Source of the DNA: Novosphingobium panipatense
GTDB taxonomy: Bacteria; Pseudomonadota; Alphaproteobacteria; Sphingomonadales; Sphingomonadaceae
NCBI RefSeq assembly: GCF_002149965.1
Contig: NZ_MSQB01000025.1
Span: forward strand, 1-64,000
Length of the DNA: 64,000 nucleotides
Direction: 5' to 3'
Part shown: in pieces, positions 34,518 through 43,553 of the stretch
How the letters are laid out: every line of letters begins with the position of its first letter
How positions within the stretch are numbered: position 1 is the stretch's first letter
Notes under the pieces: generated by a model
Database searches by the model: none
The model's input: only the letters and a program-made list of their open reading frames with translations
Told to the model about the DNA's origin: nothing
Translations under genes and position numbers: made by a program

Positions 34518-37192
34518 CAGAATTGAGTTCCCACGTTGAAAGTGAAGGTCTTGGTATTGTCGCCGTCGTACTTGAGCAGCGCCTTGGAAATGTCGATGCG
34601 GAACGGGCCGAAAGGCGAGTTCCAGTTCACGCCGAAACCGATCGCCACGCGCGGCTTCCAGGTATTGCCCAGGAAGGTTTCGGTGAAATAGTTGGTCGAA
34701 CCGATCGCGACGTTAGCCGCGCCGGTAGCCGAGTTGGTCGGGCTCGTGGTCGTGGACTGCGTGCCGTCTGCGGCGGTCTCGGTATAGAGCTGGTTGCCGT
34801 TGGAATCGCGCGAACCGATGAAGCAGCCTGCCTTGCAGTCGTTCAGCGCAGGCGCCTTGACGGACCAGACGGCACCCGCATCGACGAAGATCGAGGGACG
34901 CAGACCCATTTCGCGCGCGCCGGAGCCCAGCGGAATTTCCAGCTCGGCGCGACTCATGTAATAGTAACGGCCGCCCACGGCGTCATCGTAATCCTGCGCT
35001 TCGACCGTGTAATTGCCGTCGCTGTCCGCCGTGTAATACTGCCGGACCACGCGAGGCCCGACACCGCGAATACCGAAGCCGCGCATCTGGGGTTCGCCCA
35101 GGTAGAAGCGGTCGGTCAGTCGGATGTCGTCGCCGGCCCAGCCCTTGATCAGGCCGCCCTCGCCCTGGAGCGAGAAGATGAAGCCCTTGCCCAGCGGCCA
35201 GTACTTCGCGGCATTGGCGCGGAGGCGATAGTAGTTCACGTCGCCGCCGAGGCCCGCGAGGTCGGCGTTGAGCGAGATGGTCTCGCCGCGGGTTGGCCGC
35301 ATGCGATTGTCGAGGTTGTCGTAGATCAGCGACCCACCCAGGATCGAGCTCAGGCGCTTGCCGATGGCGTCGCAAAGATAGCGGCTGCCGCGCAGCGGGT
35401 CGCAGGTATAGTCGCCGTTGGCATCGATCGAATAATAGGTGTTCTTGTCCAGGGTCACGTCGTCGTAGTTGAGCGTGTAGCGCGCGATCGCCGTCAGATA
35501 CTCGGTCAACGGAACGCCCGCGCGGACCTGGAAGCCGGTGGTCGACTGTTCGTAAGTCGTGTTGCGGTCGTTCGAGTTCAGGTACTGGAAGCTGTTGTAG
35601 TCGCGGCGGTAGATATCGACGCCCAGCGACACGTTCTTGTCGAACAGATAAGGCTCGACGAAGCTTGCCTCGATCGACTTCGAATAGGATGAATAGCTGC
35701 CCGACAGGCCCACCGTCTGGCCGCGCCCACGGAAGTTGCGCTGCCGGATCGATGCCTGGAAGATGAAGCGTTCGAGGCTGGAGAAACCGGCCGAAAGCTG
35801 GAGTTCGCCGGTCGGCTTTTCCTCGACGTTGGCTTCGAGAGCGATGCGGTCTTCGGCGGTGCCGGGCTTCTGCTCGACCTCGAACTTCTCCTGGAAGTAG
35901 CCGAGCGACTTGATGCGGTTGGTCGACCGCTTGACCTGGAGCGAGTTGAAGGCGTCGCCCTCGGCAAGACGGAACTCGCGGCGGACGACCTTGTCCTGCG
36001 TCAGCGTGTTGCCGTTGATGTCGATCTTCTCGACATAGACGCGCGGGGCTTCCTGGATCACGAAGGTCAGCCCCATGGTGAGGTTTTCCTTGTCGCGATC
36101 GTACTGCGGGCGCACGTCTGCGAATGCGTAGCCGAAGGCACCGGCGGTGTCGTTCAGGCCTTCGATCGTGTCTTCGACCTTCTTTGCGTCATACCAGTCG
36201 CCCTGATGGATCGTCAGGTTCTTCGCCAGCTTCTCGCCATCGAAGTCGCGCAGCTGGCTCTCGACCTTCACTTCGCCGAACTTGTAGCGCTTTCCTTCCT
36301 CCACCACGTAAGTGATGATGAAGTCCTTCTTGTCCGGCGTCAGTTCGGCCACGGCGGAGACGACGCGGAAGTCGGCATAGCCCTGCGTCAGGTAGAACTG
36401 GCGCAGCTTCTGCTGGTCGAACGCCATGCGGTCGGGATCGTAGCTGGTGCCGGAGCTGAACAGGCGCGTGAAGCGGGCCTGCTTGGTCACCATCTGGCTG
36501 CGCAGGTCTCCGTCAGAGAAATGCTCGTTGCCGATGATGTTGATCTGGCGGACCTTCGACTTGTCGCCCTCGGTGATCTCGAAGACGATGTCGACGCGGT
36601 TCTGGTCAAGCATGACCATCTTCGGCTCGACGGTCGCCGCGTAGCGCCCCTGACGCTTGTAGAGTTCGATGATGCGGGCAACGTCGGCGCGGATCTTCGA
36701 GCGGGTGAAGATCTGACGCGGAGAAACCTTGATCTCCGGCAGGATCTTGTCGTCCTTGATGCGCTTGTTGCCTTCAAGGATGATGCGGTTGACGACCGGG
36801 TTTTCCTTGACCTGGATGGTCACGACGCCCTTGTCGTTGCTGACCTGCACGTCCGAGAACAGCTCGGTCGCGTAGAGATCCTTCAGGGCAGCGTCGCCCG
36901 AAGCCTTGGTATAGGGCTGACCGACGCGAAGCTGGATATAGGACAGCACGGTCTGCGGTTCGAGGCGCTCGGCGCCGGTGACCTGGATCGTCTGGATCGT
37001 TTCGCCGGCTTCGACTGCAGGTGCGGCAACGGGGGGCGCAGCGACAGGGGCCGGAGCAGTGGCTGCGTCCTGCGCAAGGGCAATGCCCGGCGCGCCTGCA
37101 AGGATGGTCGTCCCCAAGAGCACTGCTGCAAGGTGCGGCGCACGGCGAGCGTCAGTGCTGCGGCCCATTTCCAATCCGATCATTCTACGCAA
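34517..37192 (-). CDS. bamA: Outer membrane protein assembly factor BamA
   Basis: Up to 891 residues (ATG at 37183 is also possible). Signal peptide ending IALAQ, five POTRA domains (about residues 65-470), and a C-terminal 16-strand barrel ending in Phe (FNVGTQF), with the loop 6 VRGF-like motif as MRGFGIRG. It inserts beta-barrel proteins in the outer membrane. Two cysteine pairs (C-x9-C in a barrel loop at CDPLRGSRYLC and CKAGC in a large Thr/Ser-rich loop) suggest disulfide-braced surface loops. It is coupled to ompH downstream. Confidence 0.97.
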   Translation of the reverse strand: MRRMIGLEMGRSTDARRAPHLAAVLLGTTILAGAPGIALAQDAATAPAPVAAPPVAAPAVEAGETIQTIQVTGAERLEPQTVLSYIQLRVGQPYTKASGDAALKDLYATELFSDVQVSNDKGVVTIQVKENPVVNRIILEGNKRIKDDKILPEIKVSPRQIFTRSKIRADVARIIELYKRQGRYAATVEPKMVMLDQNRVDIVFEITEGDKSKVRQINIIGNEHFSDGDLRSQMVTKQARFTRLFSSGTSYDPDRMAFDQQKLRQFYLTQGYADFRVVSAVAELTPDKKDFIITYVVEEGKRYKFGEVKVESQLRDFDGEKLAKNLTIHQGDWYDAKKVEDTIEGLNDTAGAFGYAFADVRPQYDRDKENLTMGLTFVIQEAPRVYVEKIDINGNTLTQDKVVRREFRLAEGDAFNSLQVKRSTNRIKSLGYFQEKFEVEQKPGTAEDRIALEANVEEKPTGELQLSAGFSSLERFIFQASIRQRNFRGRGQTVGLSGSYSSYSKSIEASFVEPYLFDKNVSLGVDIYRRDYNSFQYLNSNDRNTTYEQSTTGFQVRAGVPLTEYLTAIARYTLNYDDVTLDKNTYYSIDANGDYTCDPLRGSRYLCDAIGKRLSSILGGSLIYDNLDNRMRPTRGETISLNADLAGLGGDVNYYRLRANAAKYWPLGKGFIFSLQGEGGLIKGWAGDDIRLTDRFYLGEPQMRGFGIRGVGPRVVRQYYTADSDGNYTVEAQDYDDAVGGRYYYMSRAELEIPLGSGAREMGLRPSIFVDAGAVWSVKAPALNDCKAGCFIGSRDSNGNQLYTETAADGTQSTTTSPTNSATGAANVAIGSTNYFTETFLGNTWKPRVAIGFGVNWNSPFGPFRIDISKALLKYDGDNTKTFTFNVGTQF

Positions 37193-37340
37193 ATTCCTGT
37201 ATTCGCTTTCGCGAGGACTTCGACCGACCCGCCAGGCTGCCCATCATGATGACGGACAATCGCGCCCATCTGCCTGATGGACGACGTCCAATCAAGCAGC
37301 CAATCCCGGCGGAAATGTGATGGCTGACGAATTCTCCAGG

Positions 37341-38726
37341 CTATCCCCCGAAAATCGGGAGCGATGCCAGATCGTTGACAGTGACAAACAGCATCAGGGC
37401 CAGCACGAGTGCCACCCCGGTGCGGATCGCCCATTCCTGACTGCGAAGACCAAGAGGCTTACGACGGACCAGTTCAGCCGCGTAGAAAGCCAGATGCCCG
37501 CCGTCCAGACCAGGAATTGGCAGGAGATTGATGAATGCCAAGTTAATCGAGATCATCGCCACGAAGCCCACGAAAGGCTCCCATCCGAGCGAAAACTGTT
37601 CGCCCGAATACTTGGCGATCTTGATCGGCCCGCCGAGTTCGCGGACGGAACGGTCGCCGGTCAGAATCTGGCGAATACCCGTGACGATGGTGCCCATCAG
37701 GGCAAAGCTGCGATCGACTCCGATACCCAGCGCCTGAACCGCGCCCACGGGTTCGAGACGCCCGAAGCCCGATTCCACGCCGATCCGGCCGACGGTTGCC
37801 TTGACGCCCTTGGCATCCTCCTGGACGGCCGAGCCGATCGTCATGGGCAGGACATGGGCCTGACCCTCGCGAACGACGGTTATGGTGGTTTTGGCGCCCG
37901 GCCGGGGCATGATCAGCGGCGGCACCTCGCGGAAGCTGCTGATCGGGGTTTCACCGACCGCGACGATCCGGTCGCCCAGCTTCATGCCCGCCTGCTCTGC
38001 CGGAGAATCCGCGGTGAAGCCGCTCACCACCGGCACTGCGAAGTCGGCGCCAAGATCCCCGATCCGCGCCTTGTTGCCGAAATCGTCGCTGACTTCGTCG
38101 TTCGCCAGCTTGACCGGCAGAACCACGGTGCTGCCTTCGCGCTGCACCACGACTTCCACGGTCTTGCCGGGATAATAGACCGTATGCTCCGGTATGTCCG
38201 TGACGCTGCCGATCCGGTTGCCGTCGATCGAGACGATGTGATCCCCGACCTGCATCCCTGCCGACTTGGCGGCCGAGGTTTCGGAAAAGCCGACCACTTC
38301 GGGGTCGGCGATCAGCCGCCCATGGGCATAGACGAAGCCCGCCAGGATCAGCACGCAGAGCACGAAATTGGTCAGCGGCCCGGCAAAGACGATGAGCGCG
38401 CGCTGCCACAGCGGCTTCACATGAAAGGTCTTCGCGCGCTCCTCGGCCGTCAGCCCGTCCTCCCCGGCGCCGGGCGCCGAGGCCGGGTTCATGTCGCCCG
38501 CGAACTGGACATAACCGCCCAGCGGCAGCGCCGAGAGCTTCCAGCGGGTGCCGCGTCTGTCGGTCCAGCCTGCAATCTCCTTGCCGAAGCCGATCGAGAA
38601 AGCATCCGCCTTCACGCCGAACAGCCGCCCGACCAGATAGTGGCCAAGCTCGTGGATCAGCACGAGCGGCCCCAGCACCAGCAGGAATGCGAAAATCGTC
38701 GTCAGCAGGTTCGGCGATGCGGTCAC
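37341..38726 (-). CDS. rseP: RIP metalloprotease RseP
   Basis: 461 residues, intramembrane M50 protease. Zinc motif HELGH at residues 25-29 in the first span, the second metal motif in PIPGLDGGHL near the C-terminus, and two PDZ domains between (SAAKSAGMQVGDHIVSIDG and SPAEQAGMKLGDRIVAVGE). It performs site-2 cleavage of anti-sigma factors and clears signal peptides. It lies between dxr and bamA in the conserved block. Confidence 0.96.
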   Translation of the reverse strand: MTASPNLLTTIFAFLLVLGPLVLIHELGHYLVGRLFGVKADAFSIGFGKEIAGWTDRRGTRWKLSALPLGGYVQFAGDMNPASAPGAGEDGLTAEERAKTFHVKPLWQRALIVFAGPLTNFVLCVLILAGFVYAHGRLIADPEVVGFSETSAAKSAGMQVGDHIVSIDGNRIGSVTDIPEHTVYYPGKTVEVVVQREGSTVVLPVKLANDEVSDDFGNKARIGDLGADFAVPVVSGFTADSPAEQAGMKLGDRIVAVGETPISSFREVPPLIMPRPGAKTTITVVREGQAHVLPMTIGSAVQEDAKGVKATVGRIGVESGFGRLEPVGAVQALGIGVDRSFALMGTIVTGIRQILTGDRSVRELGGPIKIAKYSGEQFSLGWEPFVGFVAMISINLAFINLLPIPGLDGGHLAFYAAELVRRKPLGLRSQEWAIRTGVALVLALMLFVTVNDLASLPIFGG

Positions 38727-38758
38727 TATTCAGGGAATCCTCTTCGGACCGCGTATCG

Positions 38759-39919
38759 TCACGCAGTCCCGGCCAGCATGCTTGCCCTTGCTCGCGCCTC
38801 GCCGTCAACCGCAAGTACGTCCGACAGGCTCGCAGGCGCGGGCGGCGAGTAGGCGCCGAGCACGTCCTCGACTTGTGCGGCGATCCGCGTGAACGGGATC
38901 TGACCGCCGAGGAAGGCCGCCACGGCCACTTCGTTCGCGGCATTGAGCACGGCGGGAATGCCGCCGCCGGCCTCTGCCGCCTCACGCGCGAGGCGGGTTG
39001 CGGGAAAGCGAACCTCGTCCGGCTTGCGGAACGTCAGTTCACCGATTTCGGCGAGGTCCAGCGGTGCGCAGGGCGTATTCATACGCTCCGGCCAGGCCAG
39101 TGCCGAAGCGATCGGCACGCGCATGTCGGAAGGCCCGAGCTGCGCCAAAGTGGACCCATCCCGGTACTCGACCATAGAGTGGACGACGGACTGCGGGTGG
39201 ACAATGATCCGCAGCTTGTCGAGGCCGACCGGGAACAGATAATGCGCCTCGATCAGTTCGAGGCCCTTGTTGAACATCGTCGCCGAATCGACGCTGATCT
39301 TCGCGCCCATGTCCCAGTTCGGGTGCTTGATCGCCTGCGCGGGCGTCGCCAGGGTCAGCCGGTCGAGCGACCAGTCGCGGAACGGCCCGCCGCTGGCGGT
39401 GAGCGTGATCCAGCGGACATGGTCCAGGCTGTTGCCCTGAAGGCACTGGAAGATGGCGTTGTGCTCGGAATCGATCGGCAGCAGCGTCGCGCCGTGGCGC
39501 TCCACCGCCGCCGTCATCACTTCGCCTGCCGAAACGAGCGCTTCCTTGTTGGCGAGCGCGATCACGCCGCCCTGCTCGATCGCCGCCATCGTCGGCGCTA
39601 GGCCCGCACAGCCGACGATGGCTGCAACGGTAACATCGGCGCCGCGCGCGGCCGCTTCCACGAGCGCCGCAGCGCCGCCCGAAGCCTCGATACCGGTTGC
39701 GGCCAGAGCCTCGCGCAGTTCGGGAAGACGCGCCTCATCGGCGACGACGGCGAGTTCTGCGGAGAATTCGACGGCCAGCCTGGCCAGTTCGGCAACGTTG
39801 CCGTTGGCCGTCATCGCGACGACGCGCCAGTCGGCAGGGTTGCGGCGAACGAGGTCCAGCGTCGATGCGCCGATGGAGCCGGTGGCTCCGAGAATGGAAA
39901 TGGTACGCATGGTCGTCAT
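38759..39919 (-). CDS. dxr: 1-deoxy-D-xylulose 5-phosphate reductoisomerase
   Basis: 386 residues. First committed step of the MEP isoprenoid pathway. NADPH-binding ILGATGSIG at the N-terminus, LANKEALVSAG, the metal-binding PIDSEHNAIFQ, ASGGPFRDW, and HPNWDMGAKISVDSATMFNKG (read as two blocks) are all present. The ATG at 39919 (MTTMRTISI) overlaps the cdsA stop by four bases and is preferred to the ATG at 39910. Confidence 0.97.
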   Translation of the reverse strand: MTTMRTISILGATGSIGASTLDLVRRNPADWRVVAMTANGNVAELARLAVEFSAELAVVADEARLPELREALAATGIEASGGAAALVEAAARGADVTVAAIVGCAGLAPTMAAIEQGGVIALANKEALVSAGEVMTAAVERHGATLLPIDSEHNAIFQCLQGNSLDHVRWITLTASGGPFRDWSLDRLTLATPAQAIKHPNWDMGAKISVDSATMFNKGLELIEAHYLFPVGLDKLRIIVHPQSVVHSMVEYRDGSTLAQLGPSDMRVPIASALAWPERMNTPCAPLDLAEIGELTFRKPDEVRFPATRLAREAAEAGGGIPAVLNAANEVAVAAFLGGQIPFTRIAAQVEDVLGAYSPPAPASLSDVLAVDGEARARASMLAGTA

Positions 39920-40689
39920 CGCGGCTGGAAAAGGATCATCAGGCCTAGCACGAAAAGCACGGCCAGCAAGCCGTCGAGACGGTCGAAGAAACCGCCGTGG
40001 CCGGGAATGAAGTTGCCGGAATCCTTGACCCCGGCACGGCGCTTCATCCAGCTTTCGAAGAAATCGCCCGCCTGCGCGCAGACCGCGACCAGAATGCCGG
40101 TGAGCAGGCAAGTCAGGAATAGCGGCAGCGCGTTTGCGGTGAGATACCAGCAGGGCTGCATGCCGAAGCAGGCAGGCGCATCGGCGGCATTGCCTTGCGG
40201 ATGAACCGAAAGCAGCCCTTCCTGCCAGAACCGCGCCGCGCCGAAGAGCACCAGCGTGGCGCCAAGCACCCCGCCCAGCAGGCCCGACCAGGTCTTGGAG
40301 GGGCTGATCGACGGTGCGATCTTGGGACCACCGAGGCTGCGCCCGGTGAAGTAGGCGCCCACGTCCACGCCGATCACGGCGAGCAGGATCGTCAGCAGCG
40401 GCGCCAGGCTGAAGGCCGGATTGCGCAGGAACAGCAGCATCGCTGCACCGATGCCGACATAGAGCATGCCGCCGAAATTGAAGGCGGCGCGCTCGCCGGG
40501 ATGCTGCGTGCCGCCGCGCGCCAGGCGGACCCATTCCCACAGGACACCAAGCGCCACGGCACAGACGAACGCGGTCCAGACCGCGCCGCCGAGCCAGAGG
40601 GCTCCACCGGCCACGACCAGCATGACCGCCGCAGAAGCCGTCCGCACCCCGAGGTCGGACTTCTTTCTGGCCGGATCAGCGTCCGCCAT
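39916..40689 (-). CDS. cdsA: Phosphatidate cytidylyltransferase
   Basis: 257 residues with about seven spans. The CdsA signature is visible near the C-terminus (AQAGDFFESWMKRRAGVKDSG, then HGGFFDRLDGLL), with PSKTWSGLLGG upstream. It makes CDP-diacylglycerol, the common precursor used by PgsA and PssA encoded in this window. It overlaps uppS by 14 bases and dxr by four. Confidence 0.95.
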   Translation of the reverse strand: MADADPARKKSDLGVRTASAAVMLVVAGGALWLGGAVWTAFVCAVALGVLWEWVRLARGGTQHPGERAAFNFGGMLYVGIGAAMLLFLRNPAFSLAPLLTILLAVIGVDVGAYFTGRSLGGPKIAPSISPSKTWSGLLGGVLGATLVLFGAARFWQEGLLSVHPQGNAADAPACFGMQPCWYLTANALPLFLTCLLTGILVAVCAQAGDFFESWMKRRAGVKDSGNFIPGHGGFFDRLDGLLAVLFVLGLMILFQPR

Positions 40690-41365
40690 AACGGCGCTCG
40701 CGGGACGTGAAGTCTTCGAGGGCCTGGCGCAGATGTTCGGCAGTGAAATCCGGCCAGAGCACTTCGGTGAACATCATTTCGGCATAGGCCGCCTGCCAGA
40801 GCAGGAAGTTCGACAGACGCACTTCGCCGGAAGTGCGGATCAGCAGGTCGAGCGGCGGCAGGTCCGCCGTGTCCAGTTCGGCCGCGATCGTCTCGGGCGT
40901 GATCGGTCCCTTGGCCGCAGCCTTGGTGGCAGCACGGGCGATCTCGTCCTGCGAGCCGTAGTTCAGCGCCACGGCGAGCGTCGTGCCGGTATTGGCGGCG
41001 GTCTTCGCCACCGCGCCCTCGACCAGTTCGACAACATCGGGCTTGAAGGCCTTGTAATCGCCGATGATCTTGAGGCGCACGCCGGCGGCCGCGAACTCGT
41101 CGAGATCGGAGAGGATGAAGCGCTTCATCAGGCTCATGAGGTCGGAGACCTCTTCCTCCGGCCTGCGCCAGTTCTCGGTGGAGAAGGCGTAGAGTGTCAG
41201 CGCTTCCAGCCCCATCTCACGCGCCCCGCGCACGACGCGGCGCACAGCTTCCACGCCGCGCTGGTGACCCAGCGCGCGCGGCAAATGGCGCTTTTTCGCC
41301 CAGCGCCCGTTGCCATCCATGATGATGGCAACGTGGCGCGCGGAAACGGGTTCGCTCTTGGCCAT
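40676..41365 (-). CDS. uppS: Isoprenyl transferase (undecaprenyl diphosphate synthase)
   Basis: 229 residues, cis-prenyltransferase. The catalytic Asp lies in IIMDGNGRWAKKR; other conserved blocks are LTLYAFSTENWRRP, NYGSQDEI, and LIRTSGEVRLSNFLLWQ. It makes the C55 lipid carrier for peptidoglycan. A composite palindromic element separates it from frr upstream. Confidence 0.96.
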   Translation of the reverse strand: MAKSEPVSARHVAIIMDGNGRWAKKRHLPRALGHQRGVEAVRRVVRGAREMGLEALTLYAFSTENWRRPEEEVSDLMSLMKRFILSDLDEFAAAGVRLKIIGDYKAFKPDVVELVEGAVAKTAANTGTTLAVALNYGSQDEIARAATKAAAKGPITPETIAAELDTADLPPLDLLIRTSGEVRLSNFLLWQAAYAEMMFTEVLWPDFTAEHLRQALEDFTSRERRYGGR

Positions 41366-41399
41366 CAGGCGTTCCTCGAGTCGGGGGCCTTAGAGCCCG

Positions 41400-41550
41400 T
41401 TTGAAAAATGCCCAAAAGGGCATTTTTGTGCGGCACCGGCCCACGCCCCCACCCTACCACCCGCAGGATACTACCGTTGGGTGGTAGGGTGGGGGCGCCT
41501 GAGTCAAAATGGGCCGGTGCCGCAAAATTCGCATTCCGCGAATTTTCAAA
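41400..41550. repeat. Composite three-hairpin palindromic element, copy B
   Basis: 151 bases between frr and uppS (both minus). Outer ends TTTGAAAA (41400-41407) and TTTTCAAA (41543-41550). Hairpin 1 at 41404-41427, long central stem with arms 41430-41462 and 41479-41523, and hairpin 3 at 41524-41546. The right arm of the central stem carries a 13-base insertion (41498-41510). Compared with copy A, two base pairs in the inner stem have changed on both sides, so pairing is kept. Confidence 0.9.
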
Positions 41551-41564
41551 CAGACTCTGAGGCC

Positions 41565-42122
41565 TCACTTGCCGAGGATTTCCTTTTCCTTGGCGCCGAA
41601 CACTTCGTCGAGCTGCTTGATGATGTCGTCGGTCAGCTTCTGGACTTCGGTTTCGCCGCGCTTGCGGTCGTCTTCCGAGATTTCCTTCTTCTTCTCGTCG
41701 GCCTTCAGGTTCTCGATACCGTCGCGGCGCACGTTGCGCACGGCGACGCGGGCCTTCTCGGCATAGGAGCTGGCAAGCTTGGCGAGTTCCTTGCGGCGTT
41801 CCTCGGTCAGATCCGGGATCGGCAGACGCAGGGTGTTGCCGTCGTTGATCGGGTTGAGGCCGAGACCGGCCGAACGGATCGCCTTCTCAACGGGGCCGAT
41901 GTTCGACTTGTCCCAGACCTGCACCGAAAGCATGCGCGGTTCGGGTGCCGAGATCGTGGCGACCTGGGTAATCGGGGTATTGGCACCGTAGACGGTGACC
42001 ATGATCGGCTCCAGCAGCGCGGTATTGGCGCGGCCAGTGCGCAGGCCCGAGAGATCGTGCTTCAGCGCTTCGATAGCGCCGGTCATGCGGCGTTCGAGGT
42101 CCGCCTTGTCATACTTCGCCAT
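41565..42122 (-). CDS. frr: Ribosome recycling factor
   Basis: 185 residues: MTGAIEALKHDLSGLRTGRA near the start, then YGANTPITQVATISAPEPRML, IRSAGLGLNP and a helical C-terminus. It releases ribosomes after termination. It lies three bases after pyrH on the same strand, the conserved pyrH-frr order. Confidence 0.98.
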   Translation of the reverse strand: MAKYDKADLERRMTGAIEALKHDLSGLRTGRANTALLEPIMVTVYGANTPITQVATISAPEPRMLSVQVWDKSNIGPVEKAIRSAGLGLNPINDGNTLRLPIPDLTEERRKELAKLASSYAEKARVAVRNVRRDGIENLKADEKKKEISEDDRKRGETEVQKLTDDIIKQLDEVFGAKEKEILGK

Positions 42123-42125
42123 GTG

Positions 42126-42848
42126 TCAGGCTCCTTTCTGGACGACCGTCTTGGTGCCGCCGCCCGCGAGAACAGTGGCAAGATTGCCCTTCTCGCGGAT
42201 CGAGAACACGACGATCGGGATTGCATTGTCGCGGCACAGGGCCACGGCGGAAGCGTCCATCACCTTCAGGTTGTCGGCGAGGACGGTGTCGTAATCGACC
42301 GAATCGTAACGCTTGGCGCCCGGGTTGGTCTTGGGGTCGCTGTCGTAGACGCCGTCTACGCTGGTACCCTTGAGCAGGGCATCGCAGCGCATTTCGGCGG
42401 CGCGCAGGGCAGCGCCGGAATCGGTGGTGAAGTAGGGGGCGCCAACGCCTGCCGCGAAGATCACGACGCGGCCCTTTTCAAGATGGCGTTCGGCGCGGCG
42501 GCGGATCACCGGCTCGCAGACCTGATCCATCTGGACGGCGGACTGCACGCGGGTTTCGACGCCGAGCTGCTCGAGCGCATTCTGCATCGCCAGGGCGTTC
42601 ATGACGGTGGCCAGCATGCCCATGTAGTCGGCCTGCGCACGGTCCATGCCGCGCGCGGCGCCGGCCATGCCGCGGAAGATGTTGCCGCCGCCAATGACGA
42701 GGCAGATCTCCAGGCCGGTTTCCTTGGCGGCCTTCACTTCCTTGGCGAGCTCGGTGACGAATTCGGGGTCGATCCCGAACTGCTGGCTTCCCATCAAGAC
42801 TTCGCCCGACAGCTTGAGAAGGACGCGCTTGTAGGGGGAAGAACTCAT
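42126..42848 (-). CDS. pyrH: Uridylate kinase
   Basis: 240 residues of the amino acid kinase fold: VLLKLSGEVLMG, VIGGGNIFRG, QADYMGMLATVMNALA, and SDPKTNPGAKRYD. It phosphorylates UMP to UDP. The ATG at 42848 (MSSSPYKRVLLKLSGE) is the family start; an upstream in-frame ATG is not preferred. Confidence 0.97.
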   Translation of the reverse strand: MSSSPYKRVLLKLSGEVLMGSQQFGIDPEFVTELAKEVKAAKETGLEICLVIGGGNIFRGMAGAARGMDRAQADYMGMLATVMNALAMQNALEQLGVETRVQSAVQMDQVCEPVIRRRAERHLEKGRVVIFAAGVGAPYFTTDSGAALRAAEMRCDALLKGTSVDGVYDSDPKTNPGAKRYDSVDYDTVLADNLKVMDASAVALCRDNAIPIVVFSIREKGNLATVLAGGGTKTVVQKGA

Positions 42849-43059
42849 GGCCGCACAATCTCCTCTGGGCATTTTGCCCAATTCCAGGCCGCCCGGCTTT
42901 AGGAGCGCAGGGGCGGCTTGCCAAGGGGCGAGCTTGTGGAAGAGCGCGGCCGAGCGGCGCGATCCTTCGGACTACCCTTTCAGAGGTATGGCTTACGAGC
43001 GGATCGCCAAGGCGCAGGCGTCACGGAAGACCGATCCATACTTGCGCGAACAACGCCTC

Positions 43060-43497
43060 TCAGAGAGAAAATTCCGCCAGTTCCCGCTCCCTCAAGTCAT
43101 AAGCGATCTGCGACCGGGCGACGTCGGCCATGCGGCGCTCCGCCCAGTCGATCATGGCCTGAAGCGCATCGAGCAGTTCGCGGCCCAGCGGCGTTATCGC
43201 ATAGCCGACCGTTACCGGAACCGTCGGCACGACATGGCGCATAACCAGCCCATCCCGTTCCAGCGAACGCAGCGTCTGGCTGAGCATCTTCTGCGAGATG
43301 CCCTCGATATGCCGCTTCAGGGCATTGAAACGCATCTCTCCGCTACCCGTGCCTAGCGTCGTCAGGATCAGCACACTCCACTTGTCGGCAATGCGGTCGA
43401 GCAACTGCCGGGTCGGGCAATTGGCCGCATAGACGTCCGGCGTCCTTTGCGCGGTTTCCTCGGGGTAACCCGGTGCGATGAAAGTGCCTTCTTGCAT
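43060..43497 (-). CDS. HxlR-type transcriptional regulator
   Basis: 145 residues, single winged-helix HxlR/DUF24 domain: NCPTRQLLDRIADKWSVLIL at the N-terminus with its conserved Cys, FNALKRHIEGISQKMLSQTLR, and RDGLVMRHVVPTVPVTVGY. Such regulators often respond to electrophiles or aldehydes and control the adjacent gene. The ATG at 43497 has GGAG seven bases upstream. It diverges from an NAD(P)-binding protein gene with only 56 bases between, so one shared operator region is likely. Confidence 0.88.
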   Translation of the reverse strand: MQEGTFIAPGYPEETAQRTPDVYAANCPTRQLLDRIADKWSVLILTTLGTGSGEMRFNALKRHIEGISQKMLSQTLRSLERDGLVMRHVVPTVPVTVGYAITPLGRELLDALQAMIDWAERRMADVARSQIAYDLRERELAEFSL

Positions 43498-43553
43498 GGA
43501 TGCGCTCCATGACACACCTGGTCACTATTGGAAACCACTGGAGTATTCTCGCA

